NCBI GenBank assembly: GCA_039707465.1
Contig: CM077647.1
Coordinates: 113,954,110-114,018,109, forward strand
DNA: 64,000 nucleotides
Direction: 5' to 3'
Source: Rhabdophis nuchalis
Taxonomy: Eukaryota; Chordata; Lepidosauria; Squamata; Natricidae
Part shown: piece by piece, positions 13,109 through 24,201 of the stretch
Layout: every line of letters starts with the position of its first letter
Position numbering within the stretch: position 1 is the first letter of the stretch
Position numbers and translations under genes: made by a program
The notes under the pieces: generated by a model
Told to the model about the DNA's origin: nothing
The model's database searches: none
What the model saw: the letters and a program-made list of their open reading frames with translations, nothing else

Positions 13109-13927
13109 TCAGTTTAAATGTTTAGCCAGGAAATCTGTGAATTTAGTGCCAAGTAACTCAGTCCCTTTCTTGGATGGGTGCAAACCATCTCTTTTGTACA
13201 GTTTATCATTGGACCAGCTGCAGGCATCATGACTAATAAGACCAAAGCCTTCCTTTTTACACCACTCCTTTAGCCACACATTAAACTCTGCTATGCGCTG
13301 GCCCTTTCCTTTTTGTTCCTTGTATACTGGTATAACCTCTGAGAAGATAAGCCTACAACCTGTACTACTAAGTTCGTACCCCAAACTCTGGAAATCATTC
13401 TGCACAGAAGCTACATCTTTATGGGACAGATCATTTGTGCCAAGATGTATAATAGCATCAACTTTACAGTCCTTACTTGCATTCTTGACTATCTTAAGAA
13501 TACGCCTCTTGTCTCTGCTGGCTGTAGCACCCGGTAAACATCTGACATCTTTCAAAACCTCCATATCCTTACCTAAGTTTACATCTCTTACGATTGAGTC
13601 ACCAATCAGGAGGTGACTTCTCTTTTTGGGTACCTTGCTCTTGTTGTGTGACTGATGCATGATCCCTGGTTCACACTTTTGCATTTCTGAAGTAGGTTCT
13701 TCACTTTGGACCACAATCCGCTGCTTATTTGAGTCGTCATTATTACCTTGACCTGTCACTTTAGTGTCCCCATTAAGATCAGCAAGGGCGCTATATCTGT
13801 TATGCTGGGACACAGCAAAAGTTTTGTGTTTGTGGGTCACAGCTCTCACCCTGCCAGATCCCACAGTTGTCCAGGCTACTCTTCTTCTGTGGGATCTTTG
13901 CGGTAGGGGAGGCTGGTAGTGTGGCAT
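13109..13927 (-). CDS. CR1 ORF1 protein with SGNH esterase domain
   Basis: 272 residues from the first in-frame ATG at 13927; a GTG sits two codons upstream at 13933. CR1 ORF1 proteins bind element RNA, and in many CR1s they carry an esterase-like fold. The N-terminal part (about 1-100) is basic and low in recognisable structure (RSHRRR, KSKVPKKRSH). The SGNH hydrolase blocks are all present, numbered from the GTG: GDSIV (Ser113), LPGA (Gly135), LGTND (Asn167) and RDGLHP (Asp249, His252). The same frame stays open for 58 codons upstream of the ATG, to a TAG at 14102-14104, so the real N terminus may lie further 5'. It precedes ORF2 in the bicistronic order expected for CR1. Confidence 0.88.
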   Translation of the reverse strand: MPHYQPPLPQRSHRRRVAWTTVGSGRVRAVTHKHKTFAVSQHNRYSALADLNGDTKVTGQGNNDDSNKQRIVVQSEEPTSEMQKCEPGIMHQSHNKSKVPKKRSHLLIGDSIVRDVNLGKDMEVLKDVRCLPGATASRDKRRILKIVKNASKDCKVDAIIHLGTNDLSHKDVASVQNDFQSLGYELSSTGCRLIFSEVIPVYKEQKGKGQRIAEFNVWLKEWCKKEGFGLISHDACSWSNDKLYKRDGLHPSKKGTELLGTKFTDFLAKHLN

Positions 13928-14171
13928 CTCCACAGGGTGGAGTGGCCGAATTGGACACTTAATTTCTGCCTGGAGATCACAAATTACAGATTCAAGATAT
14001 GTTATGTGTCTATGTAATCTATTAATTTGTCTGCAAGGGGGAGAGTATCCAAATTTGAAAAGAGTACTGCGGAAGACAGGTGCAAAAGTTATTACATTGA
14101 ACTAAGCCAGTCATTTTGAAATAAAATACAATCACAGTCTTAAGCGCACAAATCTAGAATGTATTATTTCT
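13928..14171 (-). other. CR1 5' region with upstream-open ORF1 frame
   Basis: This lies between the 75-bp array and the ORF1 ATG. The ORF1 frame is open from 14101 down to 13928 without any ATG. The residues it would encode include PPCRQINRLHRHITYL and then CDLQAEIKCP: a Cys/His-containing, leucine-spaced stretch resembling the N-terminal zinc-finger or coiled-coil part of CR1 ORF1 proteins. On the minus strand a pyrimidine-rich run ending in CAG (about 14089-14068) looks like a splice acceptor. I infer either a lost start codon, a non-AUG start or splicing; the sequence does not decide. Confidence 0.5.
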
Positions 14172-14600
14172 TTTACCTTTCTCTTTCCCCCCTACACACA
14201 GCCAGAAACTCCTCCCTTTAGCCTCAAGTAGTTCAAAATGGGGAAGTCTTTACCTTTCTTCCCCCCCTGCACACAGCCAGAAACTCCTCCCTTTAGCCTC
14301 AAGTAGTTCAAAATGGGGAAGTCTTTACCTTTCTTTCCCCCCTGCACACAGCCAGAAACTCCTCCCTTTAGCCTCAAGTAGTTCAAAATGGGGAAGTCTT
14401 TACCTTTCTTTCCCCCCTGCACACAGCCAGAAACTCCTCCCTTTAGCCTCAAGTAGTTCAAAATGGGGAAGTCTTTACCTTTCTTTCCCCCCTGCACACA
14501 GCCAGAAACTCCTCCCTTTAGCCTCAAGTAGTTCAAAATGGGGAAGTCTTTACCTTTCTTCCCCCCCTGCACACAGCCAGAAACTCCTCCCTTTAGCTCC
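14172..14600 (-). repeat. 75-bp tandem array at CR1 5' end (promoter-like monomers)
   Basis: About 5.7 direct copies of an exact 75-bp unit. The anchor gccagaaact occurs at 14201, 14276, 14351, 14426, 14501 and 14576. On the minus strand each unit has a purine-rich G/A run (GGGGGG then AAGAAAGG) and GGCTGTGTGCAG. The unit nearest ORF1 is the most diverged (cctacacaca, ctctttcc). The 5'-most unit is cut within the element's first bases. By analogy with mammalian L1 monomer promoters I infer a transcription-start or enhancer role; no promoter element is recognised. Confidence 0.9.
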
Positions 14601-15839
14601 TCCCAAAAAACTTCTCCTTTTTTGGGCAATAATTACCCTTCTTTTTTTGGCCACACTCCTCTTTTTTTGGCCAATACGTACTCCTCCTTTTTTGGCCAAT
14701 ACTTACTCCTCATTTTTTGGCCAATACTTACTTTTCTTTTTATGGCCAATACTTACTCTTTTTATGGTGAATACATACTCCTCTTTTTAATGCAAATACT
14801 TACACCTCCTTTTTTGACCAATACTTAATCCTCTTTTTTTGTCCAATAGTTTCTCCACTTTTTTTGGCCAATACTTATTCCTCCTTTTTTGGCCAATACA
14901 TAGTCCTCTTTTTATGGTGAATACTTACTCGTCTTTTTACTAAAAATACTTATACCTCTTTTTTGTCCAATACTTAATCCTCCTTTTTTGTCCAATACTT
15001 ACTCCCCCATTCTTGGCCAATACTTATTCCATTTTTTTGACCAATACTTACCCCTCTTTTTTTGACCAATACTTACCCCTCTTTTTTTAGCCAATACTCC
15101 TCTTTTATTGGCCAATACTTACTCCCCTTTTAGCCAATACATACTCCTCCTTTTTTGGCCAATACTTACTACTCTTTTTTGGCCAACACTAATTCCTTTT
15201 TTTTAACCAATACTTATCCCTCTTTTTTTGACCAATACTTACCTCTCCTTTTTTGGACAATACTTATTCCTCTTTTTATGGCCAATATTTGTACTTCTAC
15301 TTTTTGGGGCAATACTTATTCCCCTTTTTGGGCCAATACTAATTCCTTTATTTTTTGACCAATACTTACCCCTCTTTTTTTGGCCAACACTACTCTTTTA
15401 TTGGCCAATACTTACTCCTTTTTTGGGCAATACTTACTTCTCCTTTTTTGGGAAATAATTACCCCTCTTTTTTTGGGCCACACTCCTCTTTTTATGGCCA
15501 ATATTTACTCCCCTTTGTGGCCAATATTTATTCCTCTTTTTTTGGCCAATACTCCTCTTTTTTGGCCAACACTAATTCCTTTTTTTAAACCAATACTTAC
15601 TCCTCTTTTTTTGGCCAATACATACTCCTCTTTTTATGGCCAATACTTACTTTTTTTATGGTGAGTACATACTCCTCCTTTTCAATGCAAATACTTACAC
15701 CTCTTTTTTTGACCAATACTTAATCCTCCTTTTTTGTCCAATACTTTCCCCAGTTTTTTTGGCCAATACTTACTCCTCCTTTTTTGGCCAAAACTTACTC
15801 CTCCTTTTTTAGCCAATACTTAATCCTCTTTTTTTGACC

Positions 15840-17925
15840 AATACTTACTTCTCTTTTTTGAACCAATACTCCTTTTTTATTGGCCAATACTTACTCCTCT
15901 TTTTTTGGCCAATACCCCTCTTTTTTGGCCAATACTTACTCCTCTTTTTTTGACCAATACTTACCCCTCTTTTTTAGCCAATACTCCTCTTTTATTGGCC
16001 AATATTTACTTCTCCTTTTTTTCGCCAATATTCCTCTTTTATTGGCCAATATTTATTCCTCTTTTTTTGGCCAATACTCCTCTTTTTTGCCAAAACTTAC
16101 TCCTCTTTTTTTGGCCAATGCACCTCTTTTTTGGCCAATACTTATTCCTCTTTTTTTGACCAATACTTACCCCTCTTTTTTTAGCCAATACTCCTCTTTT
16201 ATTGGCCAATGCTTACTCCCCTTTTAGCCGATACTTACTACTCCTTTTTTAGCCAATACTTACTACTCTTTTTTTGGCCAATACTCCTCTTTTTTGGCCA
16301 ACACTAATTCCTTTTTTTTAACCAATACTTACCCCCCTTTTTTTGGCCAATACTTAAACCTCCTTTTTTGGCCAATACTTACTCCTTTTATTTGACCAAT
16401 ACTTACCCCTCCTTTTTTGGACAATACTTATTCCTCTTTTTATGGCCAATATTTTTACTCCTACTTTTTTGGGCAATACTTACTCTCCTATGTATGGCCA
16501 ATACTTGTACTCCTACTTTTTTGGGCAATACTTACTTCCCTTTTTTGGCCAATACTAATTCCTTTATTTTTTGACCAATACTTACCCCTCTTTTTTTGGC
16601 CAACCCTACTCTTTTATTGGCCAACATTTACTCCTCTTTTTATGGCCAATACTTACATTTTTTATGGTGAATACATACTCCTCTTTTTAATACAAATACT
16701 TACATCTCTTTTTTTGACCAATACTTAATCCTACTATTTTGTCCAATACTTCCCCAGTTTTTTTGGCCAATACTTACTCCTCCTTTTTTGGCCAAAACTT
16801 ACTCTTCCTTTTTTAGCCAATACTTAATCCTCTTTTTTTGACCAATACTTACTCCTCTTTTTTGAACCAATACTCCTTTTTTATTGGCCAATACTTACTC
16901 CTCTTTATTTGGCCAATACTCCTCTTTTTTGGCCAATACTTACTCCTCTTTTTTAGCCAATACTCCTCTTTTATTGGCCAATATTTACTTCTCCTTTTTT
17001 GGCCAATACTCCTCTTTTATTGGCCAATATTTATTCCTCTTTTTTTGGCCAATACTCCTCTTTTTTGGCCAATACTTACTCCTCTTTTCTTGACCAATGC
17101 ACCTCTTTTTTGGCCAATACTTACTCCTCTTTTTTTGACCAATACTTACCCCTCTTTTTTTAGCCAATATTCCTCTTTTATTGGCTAATGCTTACTCCCC
17201 TTTTAGCCAATACTTACTACTCTTTTTTTGGCCAATACTTACTTCTCTTTTTTGAACCAATACTCCTTTTTTATTGGCCAATACTTACTCCTCTTTTTTT
17301 TGGCCAATACCCCTCTTTTTTGGCCAATGCTTACTCCTCTTTTTTTGACCAATACTTACCCCTCTTTTTTAGCCAATACTCCTCTTTTATTGGCCAATAT
17401 TTACTTCTCCTTTTTTTCGCCAATATTCCTCTTTTATTGGCCAATATTTATTCCTCTTTTTTTGGCCAATACTCCTCTTTTTTGCCAAAACTTACTCCTC
17501 TTTTTTTGGCCAATGCACCTCTTTTTTGGCCAATACTTATTCCTCTTTTTTTGACCAATACTTACCCCTCTTTTTTTAGCCAATACTCCTCTTTTATTGG
17601 CCAATGCTTACTCCCCTTTTAGCCGATACTTACTACTCCTTTTTTAGCCAATACTTACTACTCTTTTTTTGGCCAATACTCCTCTTTTTTGGCCAACACT
17701 AATTCCTTTTTTTTAACCAATACTTACCCCCCTTTTTTTGGCCAATACTTAAACCTCCTTTTTTGGCCAATACTTACTCCTTTTATTTGACCAATACTTA
17801 CCCCTCCTTTTTTGGACAATACTTATTCCTCTTTTTATGGCCAATATTTTTACTCCTACTTTTTTGGGCAATACTTACTCTCCTATGTATGGCCAATACT
17901 TGTACTCCTACTTTTTTGGGCAATA
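15840..17925 (+). repeat. 1395-bp-offset tandem duplication in satellite
   Basis: About 690 bp at 15840-16530 recur at 17235-17925, offset 1395 bp. Rare variants are shared, such as cgccaatattcctc, the gccaaaacttact deletion form, agccgatactt and the tactctcctatgtatggcc segment. The intervening sequence (about 16591-17235) is instead a copy of block 1 material, so the region is a mosaic. Confidence 0.8.
16591..17481 (+). repeat. Copy of block 1 HOR (675-1565), offset 15916
   Basis: About 890 bp match 675-1565 at a constant offset of 15916 bp, including the ggccaaccctac start, the ttaatacaaatac spacer, the unusual tactattttgtcc variant and the cgccaatattcc variant. The single CR1 lies between the two copies. 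Confidence 0.8.
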
Positions 17926-20035
17926 CTTACTCCTCTTTTTATGGCCAATACTTACTCTTTTTATGGTGAATACATATTCCTTTTTTTAATGCAAATACTT
18001 ACACCTCTTTTTTTGACCAATACTTAATTTTCCTTTTTTGTCCAATACTTTCTCCAGTTTTTTTGGCCAATACTTACTCCTCCTTTTTTGGCCAATACTT
18101 ACTCCTCCTTTTTTAGCTAATACTTAATCCTCTTTTTTTGACCAATACTTACTCCTCCTTTTTGAACCAATACTCCTCTTTTATTGGCCAATATTTACTC
18201 CTCTTTTTTGGGCCAATACTCCTCTTTTTTTGGCCAATACTCCTCTTTTATTGGCCAATATTTATTCCTCTTTTTTTGGCCAATACTCCTCTTTTTTGGC
18301 CAATACTTACTCCTCTTTTTTTCGCCAATGCTCCTCTTTTTTTGGCCAATACTTACTCCTCTTTTTTTGACCAATACTTGCCCCTCTTTTTTTGGCCAAT
18401 ACGCCTCTTTTTTGGCCAATACGTACTCCTCTTTTTTTGACCAATACTTACCCCTCTTTTTTTAGCCAATACTCCTCTTTTATTGGCCAATATTTATTCC
18501 TCTTTTTTTGGCCAATACTCCTCTGTAATTGGCCAATATTTACTCCTCTTTTTTTGGCCAATACTCCTCTTTTTTGGCCAATACTTACTCCTCTTTTTTT
18601 GGCCAATACTCCTCTTTTTTGGCCAATACTTACTCCTCCTTTTTGAAGCAATACTCCTCTGTAATTGGCCAATATTTACTCCTCTTTTTTTGGCCAATAC
18701 TCCTTTTTTTTGGCCAATACTTACACTTCCTTTTTGAACCAATACTCCTCTTTTATTGGCCAATATTTACTCCTCTTTTTTGGGCCAATGCTCCTCTTTT
18801 TTTGGCCAATACTCCTCTTTTATTGGCCAATATTTATTCCTCTTTTTTTGGCCAATACTCCTCTTTTTTGGCCAATACTTACTCCTCTTTTTTTCACCAA
18901 TGCTCCTCTTTTTTGGCCAATACTTACTCCTCTTTTTTTGACCAATACTTACCCCTCTTTTTTTGGCCAATACGCCTCTTTTTTGGCCAATACGTACTCC
19001 TCTTTTTTTGACCAATACTTACCCCTCTTTTTTTAGCCAATACTCCTCTTTTATTGGCCAATATTTACTCCTCTTTTTTTGGCCAATACTCCTCTGTAAT
19101 TGGCCAATATTTACTCCTCTTTTTTTGGCCAATACTCCTCTTTTTTGGCCAATACTTACTCCTCTTTTTTTGGCCAATACTCCTCTTTTTTGGCCAATAT
19201 TTACTCCTCTTTTTTTTACCAATACTTACCCCTCCTTTTTTGGACAATACTTATTCCTCTTTTTTTGGCCAACACTTATTCCTCTTTTTATGGCCAATAC
19301 TTGTACTCCTATTTTTTTGGGCAATACTTACTCCCCTTTTTTGCCCAATACTAATTCCTTTTGTTTTTTACCAATACTTACCCCTCTTTTATTGGCCAAT
19401 ACTTACTCCCCTTGTAGACAATACTTACTCCTCCATTTTTGGCCAATACTTACTACTCTTTTTTAGGCCAATACTCCTCTTTTTTGGCCAACCCTAATTC
19501 CTTTTTTTAAAACCAATACTTACCCCTCTTTTTTTGGCCAATACTTATTCCTCTTTTTATGGCCAATATTTGTACTCCTACATTTTTGGCCAATACTTAC
19601 TCCCCCTTTTTGGCCAATTCTAATTCCTTTTTTTTACCAATACTTACCCCTCTTTTTTTGTCCAACACTACTCTTTTATTGGCCAATACTTACTCCTTCT
19701 TTTTTGGGCAATACTTACTTCTCCTTTTTTGGGGAAATAATTAACCCTCTTTTTTTGGCCACACTCCTCTTTTTATGGCTAATACTTACTCCCCTTTTTT
19801 GGCCAATACTTACTCCTCCTTTTTTGGTGAATACTTACGACTCTTTTTTTGGCCAATACTCCTCTTTTATTGGCCAATATTTACTCCTCTTTTTTTGGCC
19901 AATACTCCTCTTTTTTGGCCAACACTAATTCCTTTTTTTTAACCAATACTTACTCCTCTTTTTTGGCCAATACTTACTCCTCTTTTTATGGCCAATACTT
20001 ACTCTTTTTATGGTGAATACATATTCCTTTTTTTA

Positions 20036-20043
20036 ATGCAAAT
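20036..20043 (+). promoter_or_regulatory. Octamer motif ATGCAAAT, recurring about once per HOR (example)
   Basis: The spacer ttaatgcaaatacttacacc contains a perfect POU-type octamer. It recurs about once per HOR, for example at 5166-5173, 5266-5273, 6997-7004, 17989-17996, 20036-20043 and 28164-28171. In the first 3.5 kb the same place reads ttaatacaaat, which breaks the motif. Binding is not shown; only the match to the known consensus is. Confidence 0.4.
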
Positions 20044-23000
20044 ACTTACACCTCTTTTTTTGACCAATACTTAATCCTCCTTTTTTGTCCAATACTTTCT
20101 CCAGTTTTTTTGGCCAATACTTACTCCTCCTTTTTTGGCCAATACTTACTCCTCCTTTTTTAGCTAATACTTAATCCTCTTTTTTTGACCAATACTTACT
20201 CCTACTTTTTGAACCAATACTCCTCTTTTATTGGCCAATATTTACTCCTCTTTTTTGGGCCAATACTCCTCTTTTTTTGGCCAATACTCCTCTTTTATTG
20301 GCCAATATTTATTCCTCTTTTTTTGGCCAATACTCCTCTTTTTTGGCCAATACTTACTCCTCTTTTTTTCGCCCATGCTCCTCTTTTTTTGGCCAATACT
20401 TACTCCTCTTTTTTTGACCAATACTTACCCCTCTTTTTTTGGCCAATACGCCTCTTTTTTGGCCAATACGTACTCCTCTTTTTTTGACCAATACTTACCC
20501 CTCTTTTTTTAGCCAATACTCCTCTTTTATTGGCCAATATTTACTCCTCTTTTTTTGGCCATTACTCCTCTGTAATTGGGCAATATTTACTCCTCTTTTT
20601 TTGGCCAATACTGCTCTTTTTTGGCCAATATTTACTCCTCTTTTTTTGGCCAATACTCCTCTTTTTTGGCCAATATTTACTCCTCTTTTTTTGACCATTA
20701 CTTACCCCTCCTTTTTTGGACAATACTTATTCCTCTTTTTTTGGCCAATACTTATGCCTCCTTTTTTGGCCAATACATAGTCCTCTTTTTATGGCCGATA
20801 CTTACTCCTCTCTTAATGGTGAATAATTACTCCTCTTTTTAATGCAAATACTTACAACTCTTTTTTTGGGCAATACTTAATCCTCCTTTTTTGTCCAATA
20901 ATTTCTCCACTTTTTTTGGCCAATTCTCCTCTTTTATTGGCCAATATTTACTCCTCTTTTTTTGGCCAATGCTCCTCTTTTTTGGCCAACACTAATTCCT
21001 TTTTTTTAACCAATACTTACTCCTCTTTTTTTGGCCAATTCTTACTCTTCTTTTTATAGCCAATACTTACTCTTTTTATGGTGAATACATACTCCTCTTT
21101 TTGGCAAATACTTACACCTCTTTTTTTGACCAATACTTAATCCTCCTTTTTTGTCCAATACTTTCTCCAGTTTTTTTGGCCAATACTTACTCCTCCTTTA
21201 TTGGCCAATACTTACTCCTCCTTTTTTAGCTAATACTTAAGCCTCTATTTTTTGACCAATACTTACTCCTCTTTTTTGGGCCAATACTCCTTTTTTATTG
21301 GCCAATAATTACTCCTCTTTTTTTGGCCAATATTCCTCTTTTTTGGCCAATATTTACTCCTATTTTTGGCCAATACTCCTCTTTTTTTGACCAATACTTA
21401 CCCCTCTTTTTTTGACCAATACTTACCCCTCTTTTTTTAGCCAATACTCCTCTTTTATTGGCCAATATTGACTCCTCTTTTTTGGGCCAATACTCCTCTT
21501 TTATTGGCCAATATTTATTCCTCCTTTTTTGGTGAATACTCACTACTCTTTTTTTGGCCAATAATCCTCTTTTATTGGCCAACACTAATTCCTTTTTTTT
21601 AACCAATACTTACCCCTCTTTTTTTGGCCAATACGTAAACCTCCTTTTTTCGAAAATACTTACTCCTTTTATTTGACCAATTCTTACCCCTCCTTTTTTG
21701 GACAATACTTATTCCTCTTTTTATGGCCAACACTTACTCCTCTTTTTGTGGCCAATACTTGTACTTCTCCTTTTTTGGCCAATACCTACTCTTTTTATGG
21801 TGAATACATACTCATTTTTTAAATGCTAATACTTACACCTCTTTTTTTGACCAATACTTAATCCTCCTTTTTTGTCCAATACTTTCTCCACTTTTTTTGG
21901 CCAATACTTACGCCTCCTTTTTTGGCCAATACATAGTCCTCTTTTTATGGCCAATACTTACTCCTCTATTAATTGTGAATACTTACTCCTCTTTTTAATG
22001 CAAATACTTACAACTCTTTTTTTGGGCAATACTTAATCCTCCTTTTTTGTCCAATAATTTCTCCACTTTTTTTGGCCAATTCTCCTCTTTTATTGGCCAA
22101 TATTTATTCCTCTTTTTTCGGCCAATACTCCCCCTTTTTTGGCCAATACATAGTCCTCTTTTTATGGTAAATACTTACTCGTCTTTTTACTAAAAATTCT
22201 TATACCTCTTTTTTGTCCAATACTTAATCCTCCTTTTTTGGCCAATACTTACTCCCCCATTCTTGGCCAATACTTATTCCATTTTTTTTTTACCAATACT
22301 TACCCCTCTTTTTTTGACCAATACTTACCCCTCTTTTTTTAGCCAATACTCCTCTTTTATTGGCCAATACTTACTCCCCTTTCAGCCAATACTTACTCCT
22401 CCTTTTTTTGCCAATACTTACTACTCTTTTTTTGGCCAATACTCCTCTTTTTTGGCCAACACTAATTCCTTTTTTTAACCAATACTTACCCCTCTTTTTT
22501 TGACCAATACCTAAACCTCCTTTTTTGGCCAATACTTACTCCTTTTATTTGACCAATACTTACCCCTCCTTTTTTGGACAATACTTATTCCTCTTTTTAT
22601 GGCCAATATTTGTACTCCTCCTTTTTTGGGCAATACTTACTCTCCTTTGTATGGCCAATACTAATTCCTTTTTTTTTAACCAATACTTACCCCTCTTTTT
22701 TGGCCAACACTACTCTTTTATTGGCCAATACTTACTCCCCTTGTAGACAATACTTACTCCTCCATTTTTGGCCAATACTTACTCCCCCTTTTTGGCCAAT
22801 TCTAATTCCTTTTTTTTACCAATACTTACCCCTCTTTTTTTGTCCAACACTACTCTTTTATTGGCCAATACTTACTCCTTCTTTTTTGGGCAATACTTAC
22901 TTCTCCTTTTTTGCGGAAATAATTAACCCTCTTTTTTTGGCCACACTCCTCTTTTTATGGCTAATACTTACTCCCCTTTTTTGGCCAATACTTACTCCTC

Positions 23001-24189
23001 CTTTTTTGGTGAATACTTACGACTCTTTTTTTGGCCAATACTCCTCTTTTATTGGCCAATATTTACTCCTCTTTTTTTGGCCAATACTCCTCTTTTTTGG
23101 CCAACACTAATTCCTTTTTTTTAACCAATACTTACTCCTCTTTTTTGGCCAATACTTACTCCTCTTTTTATGGCCAATACTTACTCTTTTTATGGTGAAT
23201 ACATATTCCCTTTTTTAATGCAAATACTTACACCTCTTTTTTTGACCAATACTTAATCCTCCTTTTTTGTCCAATACTTTCTCCAGTTTTTTTGGCCAAT
23301 ACTTACTCCTCCTTTTTTGGCCAATACTTACTCCTCCTTTTTTAGCTAATACTTAATCCTCTTTTTTTGACCAATACTTACTCCTCCTTTTTGAACCAAT
23401 ACTCCTCTTTTATTGGCCAATATTTACTCCTCTTTTTTGGGCCAATACTCCTCTTTTTTTGGCCAATACTCCTCTTTTATTGGCCAATATTTATTCCTCT
23501 TTTTTTGGCCAATACTCCTCTTTTTTGGCCAATACTTACTCCTCTTTTTTTCGCCAATGCTCCTCTTTTTTTGGCCAATACTTACTCCTCTTTTTTTGAC
23601 CAATACTTACCCCTCTTTTTTTGGCCAATACGCCCCTTTTTTGGCCAATACGTACTCCTCTTTTTTTGACCAATACTTACCACTCTTTTTTTAGCCAATA
23701 CTCCTCTTTTATTGGCCAATATTTACTCCTCTTTTTTTGGCCAATACTCCTCTTTTTTGGCCAATACTTACTCCTCCTTTTTGAACCAATACTCCTCTGT
23801 AATTGGCCAATATTTACTCCTCTTTTTTTGGCCAATACTCCTTTTTTTTGGCCAATACTTACACTTCCTTTTTGAACCAATACTCCTCTTTTATTGGCCA
23901 ATATTTACTCCTCTTTTTTGGGCCAATGCTCCTCTTTTTTTGGCCAATACTCCTCTTTTATTGGCCAATATTTATTCCTCTTTTTTTGGCCAATACTCCT
24001 CTTTTTTGGCCAATACTTACTCCTCTTTTTTTCGCCAATGCTCCTCTTTTTTTGGCCAATACTTACTCCTCTTTTTTTGACCAATACGTACCCCTCTTTT
24101 TTTGGCCAATACGCCTCTTTTTTGGCCAATACGTACTCCTCTTTTTTTGACCAATACTTACCCCTCTTTTTTTAGCCAATACTCCTCTT

Positions 24190-24201
24190 TTATTGGCCAA
24201 T
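24190..24201. promoter_or_regulatory. 12-bp palindrome of two opposed CCAAT boxes (example)
   Basis: Where a cctctttta variant precedes a monomer, the junction reads TATTGGCCAATA, a perfect 12-bp dyad with one CCAAT on each strand. It recurs several times in every HOR. The ctctgtaattggcc variant keeps the 10-bp core ATTGGCCAAT. CCAAT is the core of NF-Y sites and TTGGCCAA resembles overlapping NF-I half sites; function is inferred only. Confidence 0.4.

Larger units (their letters stand above)
10013..14609 (-). mobile_element. Near full-length CR1 LINE
   Basis: A 4.6-kb non-LTR retrotransposon in minus orientation. In element order it has a 75-bp tandem array, a 5' region, ORF1 with an SGNH esterase domain, ORF2 with endonuclease and reverse transcriptase, and a 70-bp 3' UTR ending in a stem-loop and a tattgtattg tail. 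ACTT flanks it at 10009-10012 and 14610-14613. Joining the flanks gives gggcaatacttacttctcc, which occurs uninterrupted at about 9062-9080, so the empty site is known. Both frames are open, which suggests a fairly young copy. The assignment to CR1 rests on the RT sequence (DFSKAFD, GVPQGSVLGPVLFNIFINDL, KFADDTKL), the ORF1 esterase and the 3' end. Confidence 0.93.

Noticed and set aside
10219..13616. Open frames on the + strand inside the CR1 (for example 10219-11028)
   Set aside because: They are antisense shadows of CR1 ORF2 and ORF1, whose catalytic motifs are on the minus strand.
13109..13933. ORF1 as a host lipase/esterase gene
   Set aside because: The SGNH domain sits in the ORF1 position of a complete CR1 with flanking duplication, and no introns or host context are seen.
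14172..14600. CRISPR array
   Set aside because: The 75-bp units are directly adjacent with no variable spacers, in a vertebrate retrotransposon.
10013..14609. Retrovirus or LTR element
   Set aside because: There are no long terminal repeats, protease, RNase H/integrase or primer-binding site. The endonuclease is APE-type and the 3' end has a CR1 hairpin.
14192..14629. 145-codon minus-strand frame reading GGVSGCVQGGKKGKD-type repeats
   Set aside because: It is the 75-bp array read in frame (75 is a multiple of 3) and starts outside the CR1 in satellite DNA. It is best seen as non-coding 5' monomers.
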